From: Pseudomonas citronellolis
GTDB taxonomy: Bacteria > Pseudomonadota > Gammaproteobacteria > Pseudomonadales > Pseudomonadaceae
Assembly: GCF_900112375.1 (NCBI RefSeq)
Contig: NZ_FOLS01000040.1
Location: 1-64,000, forward strand
DNA: 64,000 nt
Direction of reading: 5' to 3'
In this document: piece after piece, positions 17,870 through 25,673 of the stretch
Position numbering within the stretch: position 1 is the first letter of the stretch
Layout: each line of letters starts with the position of its first letter
The notes under the pieces: model-generated
Databases searched by the model: none
Told to the model about the DNA's origin: nothing
The model's input: only the letters and a program-made list of their open reading frames with translations
Program-made: the position numbers and the translations under genes

Positions 17870-18581
17870 GCTGTTCACTTAAGAGAGGATGCCGTTTCTC
17901 TGGCTGGGGGAAACGGCATTTTTCATATGGAAGGGGCTGTGGCTTCGCTTGCGAATCCTGATTCCTCGCTCCGATCCTCACCCCCCCGTCATTCCCGCGA
18001 ACGCGGGAACCCAGAGACTTCTTCGGGATTGGGCTTGGTGTAGCGCGCCGCACCGAGTCTGCGGAGATTTTTTGTTTCGCCCCCTCGGGCGAGTCCCTTT
18101 TGTCAAACGGTGGAAGGCCACCCCCGCAAAAAGGAACCAAAAAGGCTTGCCCCAACATACGGGCCCGATGGAGCCGGGCTACCCTCGCGAACTCCCCCGC
18201 CACGGAGGCCCGCCCCGAGGGTACGTCCCTGTAGCCCGCGGGGCTCTCGCGACATCCATGTCGCATGACCTCCTGAGCGCCGGTTTCGCTCGGCCTTCTG
18301 AAGGGGCGTTCCGGTGCGCTCGGCTATTTCTCTGGAAGTCCAAAAGCGAACGCGCTTTTGCTTTTGCTCTTCGTAGGAGCGAGCTTGCTCGCGAACCCTG
18401 CAGCCACTGGGTTCCCGCGTTCGCGGGAATGACGAGGGGGAGATAGGCGTTTCAGGATGACTCCAAATTCCCCACCCACTCCGAACAGCCCCCTCTCCCT
18501 CCGGGAGAGGGCTGGGGTGAGGGAGCGGAGCCAGGCTGGAGCACCTTCGCTGAACCACCACACATCGCTTAAGTGAACAGC
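17870..18581. mobile_element. 712-bp segment bounded by 14-bp inverted repeats, no transposase
   Basis: GCTGTTCACTTAAG at 17870-17883 is repeated exactly in inverted orientation at 18568-18581. The interior is noncoding and itself full of repeats. No clear target duplication is seen (GCCTAATG on the left, CGCCCATG on the right). It may be a non-autonomous element, an insertion remnant that lost its transposase, or the ends of a transposon replaced by recombination. Confidence 0.42.
17891..17923 (+). terminator. Terminator-like hairpin inside the scarred region
   Basis: GCCGTTTC and GAAACGGC form a perfect 8-bp stem with an 11-base loop, followed by ATTTTTC. It looks like an intrinsic terminator on the plus strand but no intact gene ends here, so it may belong to a deleted neighbour. 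Confidence 0.5.
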
Positions 18582-18617
18582 CGCCCATGGCCGGGCTGCT
18601 CTTGTGGTAATCGGGGC

Positions 18618-18656
18618 TTGGCTTGCTGGATGAAATAAGTAAACTGAATTCACTTT
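18618..18656 (+). promoter_or_regulatory. Promoter and palindromic operator of the TetR gene
   Basis: A 16-bp palindrome AAACTGAATTCACTTT (18641-18656) has one mismatched pair. TTGGCT (18618-18623) and TAAACT (18640-18645) with 16 bases between them make a plausible promoter whose -10 overlaps the palindrome. That is the expected layout for autorepression by the TetR protein that starts at 18683. Confidence 0.55.
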
Positions 18657-18682
18657 TCCTATCCGGCCCCGCGAGTCCCGCC

Positions 18683-19282
18683 ATGCCCGACCTTTCGGCT
18701 AAAGCCCTGAAAACCCGAGCCAGCCTGCTGGAGGCTGCGCGCACCGAGCTGCTGGAGTTCGGCGGCGGCCTGGAAGTGGGGCGGGTGGCCGAGCGCGCCG
18801 GCGTCTCGGTAGGGCTGATCTACCGCTACTTCGCCTCGCGCGCCGGGCTGCTGGCGGCGGTGGCCGAGGACTTCTACGACCGCTACCAGGCCCAGGTGAT
18901 GGTCGCCGACCCATTGCCCCAGGCCCAGGACTGGAGCGAGCGCGAGGAGCAGCGGGTGCTGCGGGCGGTGGAGTTCGTCTACGCCGAACCGCTGGCGCCG
19001 CTGGTGCTGGTGAGCCTGGCGCGCGAGCCCGAGGTGGCGGCGCTGGAGGCCCGGCGCATCGCCGAGAACATCCGCCAGGGCACCGACAACATCCGCCGCG
19101 GCCAGGCCGCTGGGCAGCTCAACGCGCAACTGGACGCGCAACTGGTCGCGGCGATGATCCTCGGCGGCCTGCGCCAGGCCCTGCTGGAAGCCCTGGCGCG
19201 CCAGCCCCGGCCGCCGGCCGCGCAACTGGCGCGGCAGCTCTGGCATTTCATCCGCGGCGCGCTGGCGCCCCTGTCGAACTGA
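18683..19282 (+). CDS. TetR-family transcriptional regulator
   Basis: A 199-residue TetR-type protein. The DNA-binding helices lie at residues about 20-60 (EVGRVAERAGVSVGLIYRYF) and the rest is a helical ligand domain ending in LWHFIRGALAPL. The ATG at 18683 is used; an in-frame TTG at 18623 lies in the apparent promoter and operator. It is 16 bases ahead of a Rieske oxygenase gene on the same strand, so the two are probably one operon, with the regulator sensing a substrate or product of the oxygenase. The effector is unknown. Confidence 0.85.
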   Translation: MPDLSAKALKTRASLLEAARTELLEFGGGLEVGRVAERAGVSVGLIYRYFASRAGLLAAVAEDFYDRYQAQVMVADPLPQAQDWSEREEQRVLRAVEFVYAEPLAPLVLVSLAREPEVAALEARRIAENIRQGTDNIRRGQAAGQLNAQLDAQLVAAMILGGLRQALLEALARQPRPPAAQLARQLWHFIRGALAPLSN

Positions 19283-19298
19283 GCAGAAGGAGAACCCC

Positions 19299-20456
19299 AT
19301 GCAGCACGCAACCCAGGTGGCGTTGTTGAACAAGGTCCTGGCCCTGGCCGAGCGGGGCGCTTCCGATGGCGCAGAACAGCCGTCGTCGTTGCCGGTCTCC
19401 GTCTACCTGGACGAGGCGCGCTACCGCCGCGAACGCGACGAGGTGCTGCTGCGCGAGCCGGTGCTGGTGGCGCGTTCCGGCGAGATACCCAAGGGCGATT
19501 TCCTCACCCGCGAGCTGATGGTGCCGCTGCTGCTGACCCGCGACGAGCAGGGCCGGCTGCGGGCCTTCCTGAACGTCTGCAAGCACCGCGGCACGCAACT
19601 GGTAAGCGAGGCGGCAGGGCGCAACCGCGTGTTCGTCTGCCCCTACCACGCCTGGGCCTACAACCCGGACGGGCAACTGCGCGGCATTCCCCACGGCTAC
19701 GGTTTCGAAGGCATCGACCGGGCCTGCCTGAACCTCACCGAGCTGCCGGTGGCCGAACGCTTCGGCGCGGTCTGGGTGCGGCTGTCACCGGGGCCGGCGC
19801 TGGATCTGGACGGCTTCTTCGGCGAGACGATTTGCGCGGACTTCGACAGCTTCGCCATCGACCACCACGTCCTCTTCGACCCGCGCGACATCCGCCGCCC
19901 GGTGAACTGGAAGCTGACGGTGGACACCTTCCTGGAGAACTACCACGTGGCCAAGGCCCACCAGGCCACCATCGACCACCTGTTCTGGCCCAACCTGGGC
20001 AGCTTCGAGCGCTTCGGCCGGCACATCCGCAACTACTACGTGAAGCGCAACCTGCGCGAGCTGCAAGGGCAACCGCAAGCGCAATGGGACCTGCGCCGCC
20101 ACGGCAACCTGCTGTATTTCCTCTGGCCGAACACCCTGGTGCTGGTGGAGCCGGACCACATCGACTTCTCCAGTGTGTTCCCCGACGGCCCGCTGGCGAC
20201 GCGGGTACTTAGCCACACGCTGCTGCCCGAACAACCGCAGACGGAGAGGGCCCTGCGATATTTCGAGAAGAACAACGAAATCCTCTACGCCGCCCTGGAA
20301 GAAGACTTCGCCATGGCCACGCGGGTACAGAACGGCATCCGATCTGGCGCCAGCGAACGCCTGTGGCACGGCACCTACGAAGTGGCGCTGCAGTGGTTCC
20401 ACCAGAACCTGGACCAGGCTCTGAGCCACCCCGCCGGTACCGCTCTGGACCCGTAG
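19299..20456 (+). CDS. Rieske non-heme iron oxygenase, alpha subunit
   Basis: A 385-residue Rieske oxygenase. The [2Fe-2S] ligands are Cys94-x-His96 and Cys114-x2-His117 (CKHRG and CPYHAW). The mononuclear iron site is ENYHVAKAH (His216 and His221), with an acidic third ligand probably in the later EEDF segment. The family hydroxylates or demethylates aromatic rings, betaines or carnitine-like compounds. No ferredoxin or reductase gene is nearby, so electrons must come from an unlinked partner. The start has AGAAGGAGAACCCC. Substrate cannot be deduced; the TetR neighbour and the nearby crotonase remnant hint at a catabolic setting, which is inference. Confidence 0.88.
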   Translation: MQHATQVALLNKVLALAERGASDGAEQPSSLPVSVYLDEARYRRERDEVLLREPVLVARSGEIPKGDFLTRELMVPLLLTRDEQGRLRAFLNVCKHRGTQLVSEAAGRNRVFVCPYHAWAYNPDGQLRGIPHGYGFEGIDRACLNLTELPVAERFGAVWVRLSPGPALDLDGFFGETICADFDSFAIDHHVLFDPRDIRRPVNWKLTVDTFLENYHVAKAHQATIDHLFWPNLGSFERFGRHIRNYYVKRNLRELQGQPQAQWDLRRHGNLLYFLWPNTLVLVEPDHIDFSSVFPDGPLATRVLSHTLLPEQPQTERALRYFEKNNEILYAALEEDFAMATRVQNGIRSGASERLWHGTYEVALQWFHQNLDQALSHPAGTALDP

Positions 20457-20802
20457 AGCTGTGGCGTCTCAGGCCAACGGCGGATAACCGCGAACGGTTA
20501 TACGCCCTACGGTCCGGGAGCACCCTGTAGGAGCGAGCTTGCTCGCGAACCCGCCAGTCACTGGGTTATTCCCCTTCGGGCCAGCGCAAGCGCTGTTCGC
20601 GATGGAGCCGCGTCCCGCGTTCGCGGGAATGACGAGGTGGGGTGAGGCGTTTCAGGATGACTCAGGATTCTCTCCCGGCTCAGGACAGCCCCCTCTCCCG
20701 CTTGCGGGAGAGGGTTGGGGAGAGGGTGCTCTTGAACCCAACACCGCAGCCATCGAGAAACACCCTTCGCGAGCAAGCTCGCTCCTACGAGTTCCGCGTG
20801 CC
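20457..20802. repeat. Gene-free gap packed with dispersed repeats
   Basis: No gene. In order: a family A palindrome (20479-20506, GGCGGATAACCG-CGAA-CGGTTATACGCC, with one base pair broken), a GTAGGAGCGAGCTTGCTCGC unit at about 20526-20550, a CCCGCGTTCGCGGGAATGAC unit near 20613-20633, a CCCTCTCCCGCTTGCGGG unit near 20694-20715, and a reversed GCGAGCAAGCTCGCTCCTAC at about 20769-20789. The outer GTAGGAGC units face each other, as in the gap at 12245-12585. Confidence 0.82.
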
Positions 20803-21480
20803 TCAGAGCGCCCCAAAAACCTTCTTCGCCAAACTGGTAGCCGCCCCCGCCGGATTCTCCCGAATCCCCTTCTCCTGCTGGGCGATCACCTTGAACAGCC
20901 CATCCAACGCCTGCTCGGTAACGTAGCCCTCGACGTTCGCATCCTTGGCATCGACCACGCCAAAAGCCGCGGCCTGGCTGGCGAAGGCGTTGTACTGCTT
21001 GGCCAGGCCGACCTTGTCGGTGGCCTGCTTGACGATCGGCAGGAAGCGCTGGCGCAGTTGCTCGCGGCTGCTGCGCTCCAGGTACTGGGTGGCGGAATCG
21101 TCGCCGCCGGCGAGGATGCCCTTGGCGTCCTGCACGGTCATCTTCTTCACCGCACCCACCAGCAGCGCTTGGGCCTGCGGCACGGCGGCCTCGGCAGCCT
21201 GGTTCATGCTGGCTTCCAGCTGGTCGACCTGGGCGCCCATGCCGAACTGCTTCATCACCTTGGCGGCCTTGCCCAGCTTGCCCGGCAGCTCAATGCGCAC
21301 GGCCGGATCGTTAGTGAAGCCGCCGGGCTTGCCCAACTGCTTGACTGCGATCTGCGCGCCTTGGCTCAAGGCATCCTTGAGGCCGCCGCTGGCGTCGGTC
21401 TGGCTGAGGTTGGCGAGGGACAGGGCGAAGGCATTGGCGGACAACAGGGCGCCGGCCAGCAGGGCGGTGAAACGCAGCAT
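20803..21480 (-). CDS. DUF4197 periplasmic protein
   Basis: A 225-residue protein with a cleavable signal peptide (MLRFTALLAGALLSANAFA) and a single DUF4197 domain, recognised by GGLKDALSQGAQIAV near the N-terminus, DAKGILAGGDDSATQYLE in the middle and GYVTEQALDGLFKVIAQQEKGIRENP near the end. The family is widespread in proteobacteria and Bacteroidetes and has no established function. Its neighbour at 21597 is also an envelope protein on the same strand, so they may be co-transcribed, although the gap is 116 bases. Confidence 0.88.
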   Translation of the reverse strand: MLRFTALLAGALLSANAFALSLANLSQTDASGGLKDALSQGAQIAVKQLGKPGGFTNDPAVRIELPGKLGKAAKVMKQFGMGAQVDQLEASMNQAAEAAVPQAQALLVGAVKKMTVQDAKGILAGGDDSATQYLERSSREQLRQRFLPIVKQATDKVGLAKQYNAFASQAAAFGVVDAKDANVEGYVTEQALDGLFKVIAQQEKGIRENPAGAATSLAKKVFGAL

Positions 21481-21596
21481 CGGGATTCCTTGTGGGGCAG
21501 GGCGGAACCTTCGCCGAGCGTCTCGGCGAAGGAAGAAGGGGCAAGCTTAGCGAGGCCGGGCCGGCAACGGAACCCGGCCGGAAGAGGAGGGAAGTA

Positions 21597-22001
21597 TCAG
21601 CGCACCGCGTCGACGCGGATGCGCAGCGGCTGCGGATCGCTGCCGTCGAGCTTGACGCTGTGGCGCTCGGTGCTGATGAACAGCAGCTTGCCGGCATTCT
21701 CGATACGCGCGCTGACCGCATAGCTGTGGCCGGGCTGGACCCGCTGCGGGTCGTAATCGAGCTTGAAGGCCACCGGCACCTGCTGCCCGCCGGGCAGCGT
21801 CTGCGAAGCTAGCTCCACGGCCGGCGCATCGGCCAAGGAAACATCCTGCAGGCTCACCGAAACCTGCGCTCCCGGCGGCAACGCAATGCGCTGCAGGTAG
21901 AACACCTCGCCACTGAGCGAAGCACTCTGCGAAGGCGAATTCGAAGTGCAGGCGGCGAGCATGCCGGTCATGAACAAGAGGGGGAGGGCGGTGAGCTTCA
22001 T
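21597..22001 (-). CDS. YbaY-family lipoprotein
   Basis: A 134-residue lipoprotein, lipobox GMLAAC (Cys18), followed by a beta-rich YbaY-type domain (SGEVFYLQRIALPPGAQVSVSLQDVSLAD, here spanning two strands, then VPVAFKLDYDPQRVQPGHSYAVSARI). Such domains occur in E. coli YbaY and in HslJ-like envelope proteins and may bind small ligands or stabilise the outer membrane. The ATG at 22001 begins the signal sequence; an upstream in-frame codon at 22034 adds no signal character. Role unknown. Confidence 0.83.
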   Translation of the reverse strand: MKLTALPLLFMTGMLAACTSNSPSQSASLSGEVFYLQRIALPPGAQVSVSLQDVSLADAPAVELASQTLPGGQQVPVAFKLDYDPQRVQPGHSYAVSARIENAGKLLFISTERHSVKLDGSDPQPLRIRVDAVR

Positions 22002-22103
22002 CGACGGATTCCTTCCGGATAGAACGGGCGTCATCCGACACAGCTTAGGCGCAAAGGTTGTGAGAGGGGTTGTAAGCGGAGGTTTCGCTGATCTGCAGCA
22101 AGC

Positions 22104-22126
22104 AGCCCCGCCGTTGCGGCGGGGCT
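22104..22126 (-). terminator. Hairpin ending the polysaccharide operon
   Basis: AGCCCCGCCG and CGGCGGGGCT form a perfect 10-bp stem with a 3-base loop, seven bases beyond the gfcD stop. There is no T-run, so termination may be Rho-assisted. It is the first strong hairpin at the end of the long minus-strand locus. Confidence 0.55.
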
Positions 22127-22132
22127 GGGGGC

Positions 22133-24229
22133 TTACTCGGTGATCTTGCTGAAGCTGCCGTCGAACATGTCGACGTTGCGTCCGTCGGTGAGGGTATACA
22201 GCGAGTAGCTGCGGCCCAGGCGGGCGCCACCGTCACGGGTCAGCGGGGCCCAGGCCAGGTTGGCGCGGCGCATGGTCGAGCTGCTCATGATCTCGTCGAA
22301 GGGGATCGACACGTAGATGCCTTTGTCGAAGCTACCTTCGCCGTACTCTTCCTTGGAGGCGGTGGTGAGCGTCACCCAGCCACCGAAGCGCACGCCGTTG
22401 CTGAACTCGCGCGACAGGTCGATGGTGGTGCCCCAGTCGCGGGCCAGGTAGCGGCCCACGCTGACCGCGGCCAGCACGTCCTGGAAGTCGGTCTTCAGGT
22501 AGCCGGTGACGTGGCCGGTGAGCACCTTGTAGTCGCGCAGGCCGAAGTCCTGCTCGAAATCGCGCTGGCGTACGTAGTTGAGGTCGCCACCGATGGCCCA
22601 GCGCTCGCCCAGCGGGCGATACAGCAGCTCGCCACCGACGCCGGCGAACATCGACTCCAGGTAGCCGCCGTAGACCATGCCGTACATGTCCTCGTCCAGG
22701 CGCTTGACCTTGTTCAACTGGAAGGTCGGCATGGTCACGTCCGAGGTGGTCCAGTACTCGCGCAGGTAGGTGCGCACGCGCGGCAGGTTGGACGGCGCGT
22801 CGTACTTGAACTTGTCGAAGTTGTTCAGCAGGTTGGCGCTGAGCGAGCCGCTCCACCAGGTGTCCGGGGTGAAGCGGTATTCGCCGTTCAGGTCCGCGGT
22901 GAACTGGTAGAGCAGGAAGCCGTCGGGGCCGCCGACGTTCTGTTTGTAGCCCAGGCCGAGGCCGTAGCTGAACGGATCCGGCTTCTGTGTGTAAAGCACT
23001 TTCTCCTGGTGCGGCAGCGGCCAGTTGCTTTCGGTGCCACGGCGCAGGTCGTCCAGCGGGCGGTCGTTGTTCACCACTTCGCGGAAGGTCTCACGCGGTA
23101 CGCTGGTCTCGGTGACCGGCATGTCGTAGCGCTTGTCCACCACGGTGAAGTACTTGATGTCGTCGTCCACGCTGTTGTCGAGGATGCGCGCCGCGCGCCC
23201 TACCGCCTTGGGCGGGTAGAGGTAGCGGGTCTGCTCGCCGTAGACGACGATTTCCTTGTCGCGCTGGGTGATGCGCTCGACCTTGTAGCCGGCGTTGTTC
23301 TGCAGGCGCCTGGATACGTTCGCCCAGTCCACCTGGTCCGGATGCAGGTCCGGCGCCTTGGCCGGCAGCGGTTCGGCCGGCGGGTCGAAGGTCTTGGCCG
23401 GCGCGGAGCGGGAAGCGAAGTTGGTGTGCAGGGTGATGCCGAACATGGCGGTGTTGCCACGCTCCCAGCCGGCGGTCAGGTCTACCGAGTCGCTGGCTTT
23501 GAAGACGAAGCCGAGGTTGATCGGGGAGCTTTGGTCCTGGTTGTTACTCAGCGGTTCGCGCTTGTAGTCGTTGCCGTCGTATTCCAGCTTGAGCGCCAGG
23601 CGATCCCAAGGGGTTTGCCAGAGTACGCCGCCGAAGATGCCGGGAGAACCGCGGAAATAGTTACTGGCGTCGAAGGAACCAGCATTGGCTACATCGCTGG
23701 TGGGGATTGGACGGTCGTCGTACTTGTCGTCTACCCAGCCCAGCGGGTTGCTGAAATCACCACGGTTACCGAGGTACCCCCAGGCAATGCCCAGGCTGAC
23801 GTCGAAGTTCCCGAATCGCTTGTTGCCGACGAAGTATTCGCTGGAGAACAGGCCGGTACCGCCGATGTCCAGTGCGCCTACCGCGAGTTCCGGTGTCCAG
23901 CGGCTTTCCTGGAGCAGGCGGAATTTGGCGTCTACCGCCTTGTCCTTGTAGCTCTGGTCGCCACTGAAGTCTTCGGCGCCGTAACGACGGTTGCTGACGG
24001 ACGTGTAGCGGAACGATGTTTCCAGCCAGTCGAATGGCTGCAGGGCAAAGCTGTAGCGCGAATAGGGATCGACACGGTTGGCGGTGACTGCGACGTCCCC
24101 TGCCGGCGCCATGCGCGCCGTGGGCGTCTGCATCAACCCCATGATGCCGAAGTCGTTTCTCGTGTCGCGGGGTTCGGCATGGGCCATGGCCCAGGGCAGC
24201 AGCAGGCAGAGGGAATAGCGGAGCTTCAT
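22133..24229 (-). CDS. gfcD: YjbH/GfcD-type outer-membrane exopolysaccharide protein
   Basis: A 698-residue protein with a signal peptide (MKLRYSLCLLLPWAMAHA) and the YjbH domain architecture: an N-terminal barrel-like half opening with FGIMGLMQTPTARMAPAGDV, a middle segment including YKVERITQRDKEIVVYG, and a C-terminal beta-rich half with many alternating aromatic strands. YjbH and GfcD are predicted outer-membrane barrels required for group 4 capsule and related exopolysaccharide. It is last in the operon and its ATG overlaps the gfcC stop (ATGA). Length agrees with E. coli GfcD/YjbH (about 700). Confidence 0.88.
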   Translation of the reverse strand: MKLRYSLCLLLPWAMAHAEPRDTRNDFGIMGLMQTPTARMAPAGDVAVTANRVDPYSRYSFALQPFDWLETSFRYTSVSNRRYGAEDFSGDQSYKDKAVDAKFRLLQESRWTPELAVGALDIGGTGLFSSEYFVGNKRFGNFDVSLGIAWGYLGNRGDFSNPLGWVDDKYDDRPIPTSDVANAGSFDASNYFRGSPGIFGGVLWQTPWDRLALKLEYDGNDYKREPLSNNQDQSSPINLGFVFKASDSVDLTAGWERGNTAMFGITLHTNFASRSAPAKTFDPPAEPLPAKAPDLHPDQVDWANVSRRLQNNAGYKVERITQRDKEIVVYGEQTRYLYPPKAVGRAARILDNSVDDDIKYFTVVDKRYDMPVTETSVPRETFREVVNNDRPLDDLRRGTESNWPLPHQEKVLYTQKPDPFSYGLGLGYKQNVGGPDGFLLYQFTADLNGEYRFTPDTWWSGSLSANLLNNFDKFKYDAPSNLPRVRTYLREYWTTSDVTMPTFQLNKVKRLDEDMYGMVYGGYLESMFAGVGGELLYRPLGERWAIGGDLNYVRQRDFEQDFGLRDYKVLTGHVTGYLKTDFQDVLAAVSVGRYLARDWGTTIDLSREFSNGVRFGGWVTLTTASKEEYGEGSFDKGIYVSIPFDEIMSSSTMRRANLAWAPLTRDGGARLGRSYSLYTLTDGRNVDMFDGSFSKITE

Positions 24230-24993
24230 TGCGCCACCTCGGACAACGGTTGGGTGGCGATGAATTGGGCCATTTCTTCATTCAGCTGCGGGACGGGGCT
24301 ATCCGGCCCGGCCGACTTGATCGGTACCAGGATGGTCGCACCCGGCGCAGCGGGCTGGCCTTCCTGGAGGTTCCACAGGGCGATGCCGAGGCGAGTGACC
24401 TGGCCGTCCGGCTGGATCAGATAGACATAGTCGGGATCGGCTTCCGGCAGCGACGGGCACGCAGCGGAATAGTCGCGTGCCTGCTGCATCGGCACGTGGG
24501 TGAAGTAGCAGTCGGCCGCCACGGCACCCAGCACACGTACCGCACTCGGCCGGGCCGGGAAAATGAAAATGTCGCCAGGCGACACCAGGCTGTTCTGCGC
24601 CGGGGTGACTTCAACCTCGACAGGGTCCAGCAGGTGCAGGCGTCGGCCACTGACCGGCAGGCTGGCCACCTGGTCATAGAGGCGCTTGGCGAGGGTGGAA
24701 AGCGTGGGCTGATCGTCCAACAGGGCTTTCTGTTGCAGCATGGACAGATCGAACAGGATGCCGGCCTTCAGGCGTTTCTGCTCCGGCACAAGCTTCGATT
24801 GCAACCACGCGGCGCCCAGCCAATAGCTCTCGGCATCGACCTGGGCGGCACGGAAGACGTCGCCAAGGCGAGTAGTCGCGGTAATGGCCACGGGACCGGA
24901 CCTGGCAGCGTCGCCGCGAACTTCGACAGAATCGCCGGCCATGGCCGGGCCGGCCAGCAGCAGTGCGGCCAGGGCGAGAAGGCGAATGCTCAT
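24226..24993 (-). CDS. gfcC: GfcC/YjbG-family capsule protein
   Basis: A 255-residue periplasmic protein with a Sec signal peptide (MSIRLLALAALLLAGPAMA). GfcC-type features are the Wza-like beta-grasp portions (TRLGDVFRAAQVDAESYWLGAAWLQ; LVSPGDIFIFPARPSAVRVLGAV) and a helical insert. E. coli GfcC is a periplasmic protein of the group 4 capsule locus with beta-grasp domains like those of Wza. Four-base overlaps (ATGA) with both gfcB upstream and gfcD downstream show tight translational coupling of the three genes. Confidence 0.87.
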   Translation of the reverse strand: MSIRLLALAALLLAGPAMAGDSVEVRGDAARSGPVAITATTRLGDVFRAAQVDAESYWLGAAWLQSKLVPEQKRLKAGILFDLSMLQQKALLDDQPTLSTLAKRLYDQVASLPVSGRRLHLLDPVEVEVTPAQNSLVSPGDIFIFPARPSAVRVLGAVAADCYFTHVPMQQARDYSAACPSLPEADPDYVYLIQPDGQVTRLGIALWNLQEGQPAAPGATILVPIKSAGPDSPVPQLNEEMAQFIATQPLSEVAQ

Positions 24994-25649
24994 TTGCCTG
25001 CCCCCCGATACGGACGCAACTGGGTGATCGCAACCTGCAGGTCGGGCGTGACCTGTTGCAGGCTCTGCATCACGAAGCCGTCCTTGGGGTCGACCCAGTA
25101 TTTGTTCGTGGCGCTGAAGCCCAGCAGGGGAGCGCGGATGTCTTCATCGACGCGCAACAGGTCGTAGTCGCGCTCGAGGATGCTCACGCGCTCCAGGCCG
25201 ACCTTGTGGAAACTGCTCTGCACCGGAATCCCCAGGCGATAGCCGCTCGCCAGATCGATCCAGCGCTCACTGCGCTGCCCATCCGCCAGCTTGTGCAGGC
25301 CGGCGTGGAACGGCGAGTCGGCACCCAGGTGCGTGCCGGCGAGGTTGTCGCCGAAGCCGGTTGTGCGCACCACCAGGCCATCCCGCATCATCAGCACCTG
25401 GTGGGTAGAGGCGAGCCAGAACTGCAGATTGCCCTGCTGGCGCACCAGCGCCATCACGGCTTCGCCGCCTTGAGTCTGCAGCTTGATCTGGTAATAGGGC
25501 ACCGCATCCACCTGGGCCTGGGTCAGCTCAAGCGGCTTCGGGCCCTGGGTGGCGGCGCGCAGGGTATCCCACGACGCCTGCATCAGAGGGTTGCAGGCGG
25601 ATAGCGACAAGGCCGCCCCAGCCAGGGCGGCGAATTGGAGGAGTTTCAC
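24990..25649 (-). CDS. gfcB: GfcB/YjbF-family outer-membrane lipoprotein
   Basis: A 219-residue lipoprotein with lipobox LSLSAC (Cys19). The YjbF/GfcB domain is recognised from GFGDNLAGTHLGADSPF and WIDLASGYRLGIPVQSSF, with ILERDYDLLRVDEDI following. Its E. coli homologue is needed for group 4 capsule assembly. The start is GTG (25647-25649) with a modest AGGTCG upstream. It begins 24 bases after the wza stop and overlaps gfcC by four bases. Confidence 0.86.
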   Translation of the reverse strand: MKLLQFAALAGAALSLSACNPLMQASWDTLRAATQGPKPLELTQAQVDAVPYYQIKLQTQGGEAVMALVRQQGNLQFWLASTHQVLMMRDGLVVRTTGFGDNLAGTHLGADSPFHAGLHKLADGQRSERWIDLASGYRLGIPVQSSFHKVGLERVSILERDYDLLRVDEDIRAPLLGFSATNKYWVDPKDGFVMQSLQQVTPDLQVAITQLRPYRGAGK

Positions 25650-25673
25650 GTCGGTCGACCTGAGCTCGGTGGG

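Larger units (their letters stand above)
17862..18622. other. Gene-free scarred region with repeats
   Basis: No credible gene. It holds a 14-bp inverted repeat pair (17870-17883 and 18568-18581), a hairpin followed by T residues (17891-17923), two oppositely oriented copies of a GTCATTCCCGCGAACGCGGG-type palindrome (17988-18011 and 18410-18432), a REP-like GTAGGAGC unit near 18373-18396, a CCCTCTCC-type unit near 18488-18525, and between about 18060 and 18340 a stretch that resembles a dispersed Pseudomonas repeat often mis-annotated as a small ORF. Confidence 0.7.

Noticed and set aside
18623..18682. TTG start at 18623 for the TetR gene
   Set aside because: It falls in the candidate promoter and operator; the ATG at 18683 is the first start after them and fits the family.
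18103..18744. A 213-codon minus-strand ORF in the scarred region
   Set aside because: It crosses dispersed repeats and the TetR promoter, with low-complexity Gly/Arg-rich text typical of shifted frames; better explained as repeat DNA.
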